Below are positions 17,614 through 27,047 of a stretch of 64,000 nt of DNA, piece by piece; positions within the stretch are counted from its first letter, which is position 1, and the number at the start of each line of letters is the position of its first letter. The translations under genes and the position numbers were made by a program. The stretch lies in assembly GCF_035917675.1 (NCBI RefSeq), contig NZ_CP109105.1, forward strand, positions 186,001 through 250,000. Direction: 5' to 3'. The notes under the pieces were generated by a model that made no database searches, was not told the origin of the DNA, and saw only the letters and a program-made list of their open reading frames with translations. This stretch comes from Streptomyces sp. NBC_01775. Lineage in GTDB: Bacteria > Actinomycetota > Actinomycetes > Streptomycetales > Streptomycetaceae.

Positions 17614-18567
17614 ATGCCCACCGTCGGCAAGCGCCGCGCCTCCACCCCTCGTGAGCTGACACGGGCCGCGGACCGCATGTCTTTCCTCTATCTGGAGCGG
17701 TGCACCGTCCACCGCGACGCCAACGCCATCACCGCCGAGGACGCAGAGGGCATCACCCACATTCCCTCGGCGACCATTGGCACCCTGCTGCTTGGCCCCG
17801 GTACACGCGTCACCCACCAGGCGATGAGCGTGCTGGGGGAAAGCGGCGCCGGCGTGGTGTGGGTGGGGGAGAGCGGCGTCCGTTTCTACGCGGGAGGCCG
17901 CTCCCTCACCCGCTCCTCGGCGCTTGTCGAGGCGCAGGCCACGAAGTGGGCCAGCCGCCGCTCCCGGCTGGAGGTGGCACGCGCCATGTACGCCATGCGC
18001 TTCCCCAGCGAAGACCCTTCCGGATGCAACCGCCGCGAACTTCTCGGCCGGGAAGGCACACGGGTCAAGGACTTCTACCGCAGGGAAGCAACCCGCGTCG
18101 GTATTCCATGGAATGGCCGTCACTACACTCCCGGCGCGTTCGAATCCGGTGACGCTGCCAATCAGGCCGTCACCGCCGCAGCGCAGTGCACCTACGGCAT
18201 CGCCCAGGCCGTCGTCGCCGCCTTGGGCTGCGCACCCGGCCTGGGCTTCGTCCACTCCGGCCACGAACTCGCATTCGTCCTCGACATCGCCGACCTCTAC
18301 AAGACCGAGATCGGCATCCCCGTCGCCTTCGAAGTGGCCGCCGAAAGCGAGGAAGAGGTCGGACCCCGCACACGCCGCGCGTTGAGAGACCGCGTCCACG
18401 AGGCCGGCCTCCTCGAACGCTGTGTCTCCGACATCAAACACCTGCTCATGGACCCCACCGCGAATTCAGCGGAAGCCGCTGACCCATACGAAGACCGGGT
18501 CACCCTCCAGACCGATAGCGGCGAGGTTGAATCCGGCCGCAACTACTCCGACGGAATCATCTGGTGA
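17614..18567 (+). CDS. cas1e: Cas1e integrase
   Basis: 317 residues from ATG 17614. The N-terminal beta domain reads MSFLYLERCTVHRDANAITA. The catalytic helical domain contains a Glu in REGTRVKDFYR near residue 147, His in HSGHELAFVLDIADLYK near residue 213, and the following Asp. With Cas2 it forms the complex that inserts new spacers next to the leader. It is separated from cas6e by 3 bp and overlaps cas2. Confidence 0.95.
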   Translation: MPTVGKRRASTPRELTRAADRMSFLYLERCTVHRDANAITAEDAEGITHIPSATIGTLLLGPGTRVTHQAMSVLGESGAGVVWVGESGVRFYAGGRSLTRSSALVEAQATKWASRRSRLEVARAMYAMRFPSEDPSGCNRRELLGREGTRVKDFYRREATRVGIPWNGRHYTPGAFESGDAANQAVTAAAQCTYGIAQAVVAALGCAPGLGFVHSGHELAFVLDIADLYKTEIGIPVAFEVAAESEEEVGPRTRRALRDRVHEAGLLERCVSDIKHLLMDPTANSAEAADPYEDRVTLQTDSGEVESGRNYSDGIIW

Positions 18568-18923
18568 CCGTCATTGTCCTCACCACCTGCCCGGTCGGTC
18601 TGCGAGGCTTCCTGACCCGCTGGCTTCTGGAGATCGCCCCCGGTGTTTTCCTCGGCAGCCCCTCCGCCCGGATCCGAGAAGCCCTGTGGACAGAGGTCCA
18701 GCACTACGCCGGCACCGGACGGGCACTGCTCGCCTACACCACCAACAACGAACAGGGATTCACCTTCCGTACCCATGACCACAAGTGGCAACCGACCGAC
18801 CACGAGGGCCTCACCCTCATCCGCCGCCCGAAGCAGCCGGGCTCCGCGGCACCAACTCCGGCGAGGCCGCCCGAACGCGGCTGGAGCAAAGCCTCGAAAC
18901 GACGGCGGTTCGGAAACCGTTAG
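18564..18923 (+). CDS. cas2e: Cas2e, adaptation subunit
   Basis: 119 residues from GTG 18564, overlapping the cas1 stop. It begins VTVIVLTTCPVGLRGFLTRW, then LLEIAPGVFLG and the E-W motif region REALWTEV, with a beta strand QGFTFRTHDHKWQP, all typical of I-E Cas2. The C-terminal tail of about 30 residues is basic. The leader of array 3 begins right after the stop. Confidence 0.95.
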   Translation: MTVIVLTTCPVGLRGFLTRWLLEIAPGVFLGSPSARIREALWTEVQHYAGTGRALLAYTTNNEQGFTFRTHDHKWQPTDHEGLTLIRRPKQPGSAAPTPARPPERGWSKASKRRRFGNR

Positions 18924-19016
18924 CACTGATAAATTCAGGAAGTGCACCAAATGTCGCGTTCGGAGAAAGTGGTAAAACACGGCTTCTCGGCGCGCTGAAC
19001 ACGCTGGTCAACGAGA
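18924..19016 (+). promoter_or_regulatory. CRISPR leader of array 3
   Basis: 93 bp between the cas2 stop and the first repeat. It shares AATGTCGCGTTCGGAGAAAG and GCTGGTCAACGAGA with leaders 1 and 2 but diverges in between (GTAAAACACGGCTTCTCGG). The conserved words are candidates for the promoter or integration-anchoring sites. Confidence 0.8.
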
Positions 19017-19202
19017 GTGCTCCCCGCGCCCGCGGGGATGGTCCCACCTCGCGATCCCGGCCGTTCCCCCCCCCCGCCCCGTGCTCCCCGCGCCCGCGGG
19101 GATGGTCCCGCGGCGTGCCGCGCGGGCGCCAGCTTCGCGCGGTGCTCCCCGCGCCCGCGGGGATGGTCCCTGCTGGAAAGCAACCGTGGCGACGTGGACG
19201 TG

Positions 19203-19446
19203 GTGCTCCCCGCGCCCGCGGGGATGGTCCCGGTCACCGTGACGGGAACGCGAACGGAACCGTGTGCTCCCCGCGCCCGCGGGGATGGTCCCCGTCGTGC
19301 GGCCAGATGCCGCACGCGGGCCTTGTGCTCCCCGCGCCCGCGGGGATGGTCCCGGTCACCGTGACGGGAACGCGAACGGAACCGTGTGCTCCCCGCGCCC
19401 GCGGGGATGGTCCCCGTCGTGCGGCCAGATGCCGCACGCGGGCCTT
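19203..19446 (+). repeat. tandem duplication of two repeat-spacer units
   Basis: Units 19203-19324 and 19325-19446 are identical. The spacer starting GGTCACCGTGACGGGAACGC recurs at 19232 and 19354, and the one starting CGTCGTGCGGCCAGATGCCG at 19293 and 19415. This is unequal recombination between repeats rather than independent capture. Confidence 0.95.
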
Positions 19447-20483
19447 GTGCTCCCCGCGCCCGCGGGGATGGTCCCGCCGTGGTGTTGGGGCGGGTGCGGC
19501 TGCTCCAGTGCTCCCCGCGCCCGCGGGGATGGTCCCTTGAGACAGGCCACCACCGCCGCCGCCTTTTTGTGCTCCCCGCGCCCGCGGGGATGGTCCCGAC
19601 GCCCCCGAGATCACCTTTGAAGTCCAGCGGTGCTCCCCGCGCCCGCGGGGATGGTCCCGGAGGTTGGCGGGGACCACGTCGCCGATCTCTGTGCTCCCCG
19701 CGCCCGCGGGGATGGTCCACATTCGTGAGAACGCTCAAGTTTCCGTATTGGGTGCTCCCCGCGCCCGCGGGGATGGTCCCTGGCCGCGCAGGTTGTTGGA
19801 CCTGGGGGCTCGGTGCTCCCCGCGCCCGCGGGGATGGTCCCTCGTCCCAGTCCCCGCCGAAGAGGCGGACTCCGTGCTCCCCGCGCCCGCGGGGATGGTC
19901 CCGCTGCGCTTCCTCCTCAGCACGGGGAACGTCCGTGCTCCCCGCGCCCGCGGGGATGGTCCCCGGCTGCTGGCGCAGCGCACGTCACCGGAGGAGTGCT
20001 CCCCGCGCCCGCGGGGATGGTCCCGGTTACCTGATTTCTGCTTCTACCTCAGTCAGGTGCTCCCCGCGCCCGCGGGGATGGTCTCGCCGCGTCCAAGAGC
20101 GGATTGCCCAGCTCGCGGTGCTCCCCGCGCCCGCGGGGATGGTCCCGCCACGATCATTGACGGCGTCGCCGAGAAGAAGTGCTCCCCGCGCCCGCGGGGA
20201 TGGTCCCGTCCTGCCCATGGCGGACTGGGACTTCGAGATGTGCTCCCCGCGCCCGCGGGGATGGTCCCAAGACGCCTCACAGCGGCTACCGGAGCAGCCG
20301 GTGCTCCCCGCGCCCGCGGGGATGGTCCCGCCCCGCTTCAGCGCGTTGAACGCCGGTTTGAGTGCTCCCCGCGCCCGCGGGGATGGTCCCTCGACCTCGA
20401 ACTCGACCTCGGGCTCGACCTCGTGCTCCCCGCGCCCGCGGGGATGGTCCCTACGACCGGGCCGTTCTCGCCAGCGCGGTGGT

Positions 20484-20727
20484 GTGCTCCCCGCGCCCGC
20501 GGGGATGGTCCCGGGCCCGCCCCCGCGCATGACACCGGGCTCCGGTGCTCCCCGCGCCCGCGGGGATGGTCCCACCTCGCGGGACGCTGAGAAGCTCCAG
20601 GTCATGTGCTCCCCGCGCCCGCGGGGATGGTCCCGGGCCCGCCCCCGCGCATGACACCGGGCTCCGGTGCTCCCCGCGCCCGCGGGGATGGTCCCACCTC
20701 GCGGGACGCTGAGAAGCTCCAGGTCAT
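20484..20727 (+). repeat. second tandem duplication of two repeat-spacer units
   Basis: Units 20484-20605 and 20606-20727 match. The spacer starting GGGCCCGCCCCCGCGCATGA recurs at 20513 and 20635, and the one starting ACCTCGCGGGACGCTGAGAA at 20574 and 20696. Confidence 0.95.
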
Positions 20728-21249
20728 GTGCTCCCCGCGCCCGCGGGGATGGTCCCAGCAGCTCGCCCCAGCCCCCTTGCGGGCCGTCGTGCTCCCCGCG
20801 CCCGCGGGGATGGTCCCGGTCGGCTGATGGCGCTTTCGGCGCGCTCGCGGTGCTCCCCGCGCCCGCGGGGATGGTCCCGACTACCGCTCCCGACGCGGCG
20901 AAGGGCCGGAGTGCTCCCCGCGCCCGCGGGGATGGTCCCGACGGAAAGCACAACAAGAAAAGGTCTGGAGTGTGCTCCCCGCGCCCGCGGGGATGGTCCC
21001 GTCGCAAAACCGCAGGTCGCTCCCGACTCCGGGTGCTCCCCGCGCCCGCGGGGATGGTCCCAGGGACTGTCCTGGCCCCGGATCGCCACCGAGGTGCTCC
21101 CCGCGCCCGCGGGGATGGTCCCAACAGCGAGCGCGCGATCGACGACGTACGCAAGTGCTCCCCGCGCCCGCGGGGATGGTCCCGAGCGCGCGCCAGCCGT
21201 CGAGCTTGGGCTCCAGTGCTCCCCGTGCCCGCGGGGATGGTCCCTGCTA

Positions 21250-21286
21250 GGGCGGGGAGGGACCAGACCCAGATCCCTCCCCGCCC
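21250..21286. terminator. 13-bp perfect hairpin at the distal end of array 3
   Basis: GGGCGGGGAGGGA (21250-21262) and TCCCTCCCCGCCC (21274-21286) with an 11-nt loop, starting 6 bp after the last repeat. No U-tract follows, which is common in actinobacteria. It probably ends pre-crRNA transcription. Confidence 0.65.
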
Positions 21287-21290
21287 TGGA

Positions 21291-21388
21291 CCGCCGGGGT
21301 GGTCGAGGATCGCAACTTGGTACTGGGGATGCTCTACCTCAAGGCCGCCATGTGGCGGTCGCCCTCCGGGGCGACCGAGGGCTCGCAA
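21291..21388 (+). CRISPR. relic of a second CRISPR type, two degenerate repeats
   Basis: GTGGCGGTCGCCCTCCGGGG then CGACCGAGGGCTCGCAAC (21351-21388) is a 38-nt repeat with hairpin GGTCGCCC..GGGGCGACC and a GCAAC end. A decayed copy CCGCCGGGGTGGTCGAGG then ATCGCAAC ends at 21316, leaving a 34-nt spacer-like gap. The same repeat occurs at 30539-30730. It is unrelated to the I-E repeat, and no matching cas genes are nearby. Confidence 0.55.
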
Positions 21389-21594
21389 CATGCGCAGCGC
21401 GTGTGCGAGGCGTTTCTCGCCGACGGGTCGTCATTACCTGGAGGGCTCGCCGCGAGGGGGCGCGCTGGAGTGCTCGACGGTGTCCCGCGTCGTCGTCAGC
21501 CGTAGTTGTATTGGCTTGGAGAGTTGTTCGCACGGCTGATCGGGCGGGGGCGAGAGGACGGGGGAAGACTCCGCGTTCGCTGTGCACTGGCGGT

Positions 21595-24525
21595 CTACCG
21601 GTGTCGCCAGTGGGCGAGGTTGGCGTCGGAGACGTGTCTGCCCTCGGCACGGAGTTGGTTGACGGCCTCCTGGACATACACCGAATTCCATAGAACACAG
21701 GCATTCAGGACGAGTCCGAGTGCCGACAGCTGATCCTCCTGCCCCTCCTTGTACTTCTGCCGTAGTTCGCCCTTCTGTCCGTAGAAGATGCGGCGGGCGA
21801 GTTCGTGGCGGGACTCCTGCCGGTTGAGCTGGGTGTTGATCTTCCGGCGGAAGAGTTCGCTGTGGTAGTAACGGGCGAGGAAGGCGGAGCGGTCCACGCG
21901 GCCGATCTGCATGACCGCGCGGCCCAGCGGGCTGGGGCGGCCTTGGCCTGCGAAGACGGGCAGGATCTGGGAGGCGCGGACGGTGCCCTCGCGCAAGGAG
22001 CCCGCCAGACGCAGCAGGTCGTCCCAGTTCTCGGTGATGGTCCGCAGCCGGATGCGACCGGTGGTCAGCGGGTTCAGCGGGCAGTAGTCGGCCGCCGGGT
22101 CGGCGCGGTGGAGCAGGGTGTGCCCGGCGTCGGCGAAGCGTGGGGAGAACTGGTAGCCGAGGAGCCGGAACACGCCGAAGATCATTTCAGAGGCGCCTGC
22201 GGTGTCCGTAGCGATCTCGGTGGGGTTCAGCGAGGTGGGCTGGTCGAGGATGCCGTCGAGCAGGTAGAGGCTGTCGCGGCGGGTGCCGGGGATGACGATG
22301 TGGTTGAAGCCGCTGTACTGGTCGGACATGTAGTTGTAGAGCGTGATGCTGCGGGCGGCGAAGTACTTCGGGTTGGGGCCGGAGTTGAGGGCCCGCAACG
22401 GGGTGGCGAAGCGCAGGCCGTCGGCGGAGGCGAGTCGCCGCCTCCCCAGTGCCCGACAATCGGCAAGGTGGCCTGGTAGTCGACCAGGACCGCGTTGGCG
22501 AGGCGGAGGGTCTCGGCGCGCAGGTAGTTCTGCTCGACCCAGAACAGTTGGTCGCGGGAGTGGCCGGGCTCGTCCTCGGAGTCCATCGCCTGGATCCCGA
22601 TATTGCATGCCTCGGCCACAAGAGTCGCCGCCGGCGAGGTGACGAGATGTTCGGCGCGGCTGCTGGCTTCGGAGGCGTGGTGGAAGCGGTTCAGGAATCC
22701 GGTCCAGGCGTGGACTTCGAAGAGGAGCTCCGGGAGGTCGACGGTGGGGATGCGGGCGGCGACCACTTCGCGCAGCTCTGTGAGGCTGGCCGGTTCGGTG
22801 AGCTTGTCCAGGCCGGTAAGGACGAGGTGGTCGCGCAGTTTGCCGTTCTCGGTGCGTTGCTCGATGCGGACGTGCGGGTTGTCGCCGAGCCCGGTGGCCA
22901 GGCGCTGGTAGTCGTCGTCGAGTTCGCGGCACCAGCGGTCCAGATCGACCCCGGGCTTTGCGGATAGGCCGAGGCTGCGGCAGACCCGGGTGCGGGCGTT
23001 TTCCCAGGCGGCGTCCTGGAGCAGGGCTTTGCGGGGGTCGTCCCACTTGTCCAGGCCGGGTACGAACACGTCGTGCGGCGAAGCGCCCCGCGCAGGGCTT
23101 CGGCGGTGCCGACGATCCAGGCGTGCTTGTCGACGCCACCGGCGTGCTCGCCCTCGGTGGGGAACACCCGGGTCTGCCAGGTGGGGCCGAGGTGCTTGAT
23201 GGGGACGGAGGGGAACAGCTCACTCTGGCGGCTCTTGGCCAGGATCCGCTCCAGCTTCGGCAGGAACGCCAACGCCTCCATCAGAGGACCGGCCTCTTCG
23301 ACGCTCTCCAGGCCGAGGTGCTTGGCCAGACGCCGCAGCGGCTGGTTGATGGTGCGGTAGCGGGCGGTCAGCTCGGCGGCGATGGTCTCGGCCTCGGACC
23401 GGGCCAGTTCGCCGACGGTGCGGGCGGCCAGGTGCATGGCGGTGATGTCGAGTAGGTCGAAGCCACCGCGGACGTCGCCCTCGGGGTCGGCGGTGCGTGG
23501 CTGAGGATGATCCACGCCTCGCGCAGCATCAGCGCGGCGGCGTCCAGGTCGCCCAGGGTGCGCATGCGCTGCTTGGCGGCCAGGTTCGCCGAGGTGCGGG
23601 CCAGGTCGGAGATCAGCATGTCGAAGACCTCGATCGCCTCGTCTGCGGCGCGGGTGCGCATCGCGGCGGCGAACGCCACCAGGGTGGCCACCCTGCGCGG
23701 TTCGGTGAGGTCGGCGACCGCGCGGGCGCGCACCGAGGAGGCGTAGCGGGACAGGGCGCCCAGGCGGCCCGCGGGGATGGCGGCCAAGTGCCAGCTGGAG
23801 GCGCCGAGCTTGTTGAGCTCGATGAACCGGTCGATGGCCTTGCCCGCACCGGGGCCGGTGATGTCACGCGGGGAGCGGCGCAGCCGGTCCAGCTTGGAGG
23901 TACGGCGGCTGTCCTCGACCGGCAGCAAAGCCGTCAGGGCGGCACGCTGCTCGGCGGTTGGCTTTGGCAGCCAGGGTGCGCCAGGTCTTGCGGTTGGTGT
24001 GCTCGCGGATGGTGGTGACCATGCGTTCGAGGACGGTGGCGCCGGGCAGCAGCACCTTGTTCTCCACGAGGTGCAGCGTGGCGAGGTCGAACAGGGCGAT
24101 GGGGCGCTCGTTGCCTGACCAGCAGCGGTCCCACAGCCAGCGGGCCAGCTTCCACCAGGCATCGCCCTTGAGGTCCCGGTATCCGTAGGCGTCCTTGATG
24201 GCGTTCTGGTGGTCCCAGCGGGTGCGCTCGGCGCCGTACCCGGCCAGCACGGAGGCCGGGTGGCCGAGCTGGTCGGCGACGTACTCCACAGCCTCGGCGG
24301 GCGCGTCCTCGGGGTTGTCCAGGAAGGTGCCCGAGAACCGCACGGTGCCGAGCTGGACGGCGTAGCCGAGCTGCGACCTCGCGCCCGGCAGGCCATCGCC
24401 CGCCGTCTCGCGACGCGGTCGAGGAGGAAGTAGCCGGCCAGCTGTCCGTCGTCCGGTACGGCGTTGAACGTGCCGTAGTTGCGGCGCTGTTCATCGGTCA
24501 GGAACGCCACCGTCCGCCCCTCCAC
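21595..24525 (-). pseudogene. Tn3-family transposase, many frameshifts
   Basis: A Tn3-type TnpA can be read across at least five frame changes. The start is MEGRTVAFLTDEQRRNYGTF (24525). SGTFLDNPEDAPAEAVEYVA follows from about 24340, KAIDRFIELNKLGASSWHLA around 23850, PLRRLAKHLGLESVEEAGPL around 23320, and FVPGLDKWDDPRKALLQDAA from 23066. The catalytic DDE region is NYMSDQYSGFNHIVIPGTRR, then EIATDTAGASEMIFGVFRLL and LNRQESRHELARRIFYGQKG, to the stop at 21595. The last residues of the family (the ...GRYSF.. region) are absent. It cannot make an active protein. Matching terminal repeats were not found. Confidence 0.9.
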
Positions 24526-24707
24526 ATCGCTTCTCCTGTGTGACGGCGCTCACCTTAAGTCACATGATCAGCAGAGGTGGAACCCGGGTCAGCACGGTGA
24601 TGACTGCGGCGCGGAGGACAGGGTCGGCGGCGATGGGGAGCAGCCCGCGGCGTGCTACGGCGGCTGATGGCGTGCTGGGGGCACGCGCGAGCGCGTACGC
24701 TCCCTGC

Positions 24708-26591
24708 GTGATCGATGGGGAGAGCGGGCAGGTCCTTGACGGGCGCTTCGAGCTGGTGGAGCGGCTAGGCAGCGGTGGGATGGGCACGGTGTGGCGGGCG
24801 CGGGACATCGCGCTGCACCGGGAGGTTGCGGTCAAGCAGGTCCGCCCGCTTGCTCCGGAACTGGTCCCCAAGGGCTCCGACGCCTCGCGGGTGCTGCGCG
24901 AACGCGTACTGAGCGAGGCCCGTGCACTGGCTCGGCTCAGCCACCCCCACGTAGTGACGATCTATCACGTCATCGACGACGGCGACGGTTCCTACCCCTT
25001 GCTCGTGATGGAGCTGGTGCCAGGCAGCAGCCTGGCGGAGCTGCTGAACGAGGGAACGCTCCTGACGCCTCAAGAAGCCGCCCGGGTCGGCCGCCAGGTG
25101 CTGGCCGCGTTACGGACCGCGCACGCTGCCGGCATCCGTCACCGCGACGTGAAGCCCGCCAACGTGATGCTGCGCCCGGACGGCGACGCGGTACTCACCG
25201 ACTTCGGAATCGCCGCACTCCAGCGAACCGGCTCAACGGACTCCGCCGTCGGGTCCGCGCCGCTGACCGCGACCGGAGAACTCATCGGCACGCCCGACTA
25301 CCTCGCCCCCGAACGCATCCGGGGCACGAACGACGACCCCGCCTCGGATCTGTGGTCGCTGGGCATGACGCTGTACGTCTGCGTCGAGGGCCACAACCCG
25401 CTGCGCCGGCAGACCTCACTGGCCACAATGGCGGCCGTCCTCGACGGCGCGGTGCCGCCGCCCGTCCGGGCCGGGGCTCTGGCGCCCGTGCTGACGGAAC
25501 TCCTCGTAACAGACTCGGCGGCGAGGCCCTCTGCCGAGCGGCTCGACGCCATGCTGGCCGCGGCGGAAAGCGGCAAGGGCACGACGGCCAAGCTCCCCGA
25601 GGCGTTTCAGACCACCCAGACCGCCCGGGTCCCGGCTCGGGAACCGGGCCCTATGCCACCGCCCGCCGCCCCGTCTCGCCGTAGGCGTTCATGGCTGATC
25701 GCCGGAGCGACGATGGTGGCCACCGTGCTGGTCGCGGTCACGGCATACACCCTGGGGAATTCCTCCGGCGACGGCAACAAGGCATCGGGCGGGGCCAGCA
25801 GCCCGGGCCAGCAGGAGAACAAACTCCAGCTCGTGAAGCCCGGAACACTCAGGGTCGCCACATACTCCACGGGTGCGCTCGATTCCAAAGACGCAAGCGG
25901 CGATGTGTCCAGTCTCGACGTTGATCTGGCCAAAGCGCTCGGCGAGCAACTCGGCCTGAAGGTGGAGATTGTCGACACAGAAGGCTACGAGGGGCTCAGC
26001 GGCCTGAGGGAAAGGAGTTACGACCTGGTCATGCCGACGGACGTCCCGACGAGCGTGGACGACCACGGCTACGACACGGAGGCACGAGAGGGCGTCGACT
26101 TGGTCCACTACTTTGACTCCGGATACACGGTCTACACCACGTGGGCGACGGCCCACGACATCCACTCGTGGGCCGATCTCTGCGGCATGCGTGTCGCCAC
26201 GCGCTACAACGACGAAGCGGCCGAGAAAGCCATCCGGGCGGCGTCCTACAAGGAGTGCGGCCCGAAACCGATCAAGCAGACGTCCGAGGACGGCCTTAAA
26301 CTCGACGACGTGGATTGGCTCCGTAAGCGCTCCATAGACGCGGTGGTCACCGACCTTGATTACGCCGTCTACAGGGCAAAGAACACCGATGGCGACTTCC
26401 ACCTGCCGGACGGCGACCTGACCGACGGCGCCCCCATCGGCATCGCTGTGAACAAGTCCAACACCGCGCTGCGCGACGCCACCCGGAAGGCCCTCAACGC
26501 GCTCATCAACAGCGGCGAATACGGCAAGATTCTTTCCGACTGGGGCCTTGAGCACGGCGCCGTCACCACCGCCCAGATCATCCGAGGCTGA
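24708..26591 (+). CDS. Ser/Thr protein kinase fused to an extracellular solute-binding domain
   Basis: 627 residues from GTG 24708; an in-frame ATG at 24540 is less likely because kinase homology starts just after 24708. Kinase domain about residues 8-275: glycine loop RLGSGGMGTVWRARD, lysine in EVAVKQV, catalytic loop HRDVKPANV near 144, DFGIA near 165, and GTPDYLAPERIRG. A Pro-rich linker and one transmembrane helix (about 326-349, IAGATMVATVLVAVTAYTLG) follow. The outer part (about 375-620) is a bacterial periplasmic solute-binding fold: PGTLRVATYSTGALDSKD, VDLAKALGEQLGLKVEIVDT, and AVNKSNTALRDATRKALNAL. It is probably a membrane sensor kinase with amino-acid-type ligand sensing. PASTA repeats, usual in such kinases, are absent. 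Confidence 0.9.
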   Translation: MIDGESGQVLDGRFELVERLGSGGMGTVWRARDIALHREVAVKQVRPLAPELVPKGSDASRVLRERVLSEARALARLSHPHVVTIYHVIDDGDGSYPLLVMELVPGSSLAELLNEGTLLTPQEAARVGRQVLAALRTAHAAGIRHRDVKPANVMLRPDGDAVLTDFGIAALQRTGSTDSAVGSAPLTATGELIGTPDYLAPERIRGTNDDPASDLWSLGMTLYVCVEGHNPLRRQTSLATMAAVLDGAVPPPVRAGALAPVLTELLVTDSAARPSAERLDAMLAAAESGKGTTAKLPEAFQTTQTARVPAREPGPMPPPAAPSRRRRSWLIAGATMVATVLVAVTAYTLGNSSGDGNKASGGASSPGQQENKLQLVKPGTLRVATYSTGALDSKDASGDVSSLDVDLAKALGEQLGLKVEIVDTEGYEGLSGLRERSYDLVMPTDVPTSVDDHGYDTEAREGVDLVHYFDSGYTVYTTWATAHDIHSWADLCGMRVATRYNDEAAEKAIRAASYKECGPKPIKQTSEDGLKLDDVDWLRKRSIDAVVTDLDYAVYRAKNTDGDFHLPDGDLTDGAPIGIAVNKSNTALRDATRKALNALINSGEYGKILSDWGLEHGAVTTAQIIRG

Positions 26592-26643
26592 CCCCGGCCC
26601 TCACCCGCGGCACCCTGCCCCGATACTCAGGCACCCGGGAGCA

Positions 26644-27033
26644 TCATCGGCCCTGCCCAGCTACCCCCGGCGGCAGCCAAGCCGAGTCCACGGCCATTGC
26701 GGATCGCCCGCCAAGAGACGTTGTACTTGCGCCCACGCGCGCCGCATCTTCATGCTCCGCAGCGATTCGGCCAGCATACGTGCGGTACGCCTTGCGCCCG
26801 GCCCGGGTGCCGCCGTCAGCGGCGAGGGCAACACACTGCTTCAGCGCGGCTTGGTGGAGCACGAGCGGAGCGGTAACGCGCACCGAGTAGCCCTGCCCGC
26901 GGCGGATCGTCCGGCCGCTGCGCAGTGACTCCCGGATATCGGAGACCTTGGTGGCCTTGAGGTGCTCGGCGAGCAGGCCGGGCATGTCGATAGCGTGCAG
27001 CGACTCGTGATGGCGATTCTTGAAAACGACCAC
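26644..27033 (-). CDS. 129-aa hypothetical protein
   Basis: Begins MVVFKNRHHESLHAIDMPGL, then LLAEHLKATKVSDIRESLRS, a basic GRTIRRGQGYSVRV, and HQAALKQCVALAADG. The first two thirds look protein-like; the end is low-complexity. It lies downstream of and overlapping the tail of the broken IS481-type transposase on the same strand. The family is not recognised. Confidence 0.45.
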   Translation of the reverse strand: MVVFKNRHHESLHAIDMPGLLAEHLKATKVSDIRESLRSGRTIRRGQGYSVRVTAPLVLHQAALKQCVALAADGGTRAGRKAYRTYAGRIAAEHEDAARVGASTTSLGGRSAMAVDSAWLPPGVAGQGR

Positions 27034-27047
27034 GTGTGCTCTTCACT

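Larger units (their letters stand above)
19017..21244 (+). CRISPR. type I-E CRISPR array 3, 37 repeats, 36 spacers
   Basis: 29-bp repeats (GTGCTCCCCGCGCCCGCGGG then GATGGTCCC) at 19017, 19081, 19142 and every 61 bp to 21216. Spacers are 32 nt except the first, which is 35 nt with a run of ten C. Repeats at 19691 and 20057 have changed last bases, and the last at 21216 reads CCCCGTGCCC. The leader lies directly after cas2, so this is the likely site of current acquisition. Two 122-bp two-unit segments are tandemly duplicated. Long open frames through the array are artefacts. Confidence 0.97.

Noticed and set aside
18935..21693. Open frames of several hundred residues across array 3 on both strands
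   Set aside because: Repeat artefact; the lack of stops comes from GC-rich repeats and spacers.
21595..24525. An active Tn3 transposon at this site
   Set aside because: The transposase needs at least five frame corrections, lacks its C-terminus, and no terminal repeats were found.
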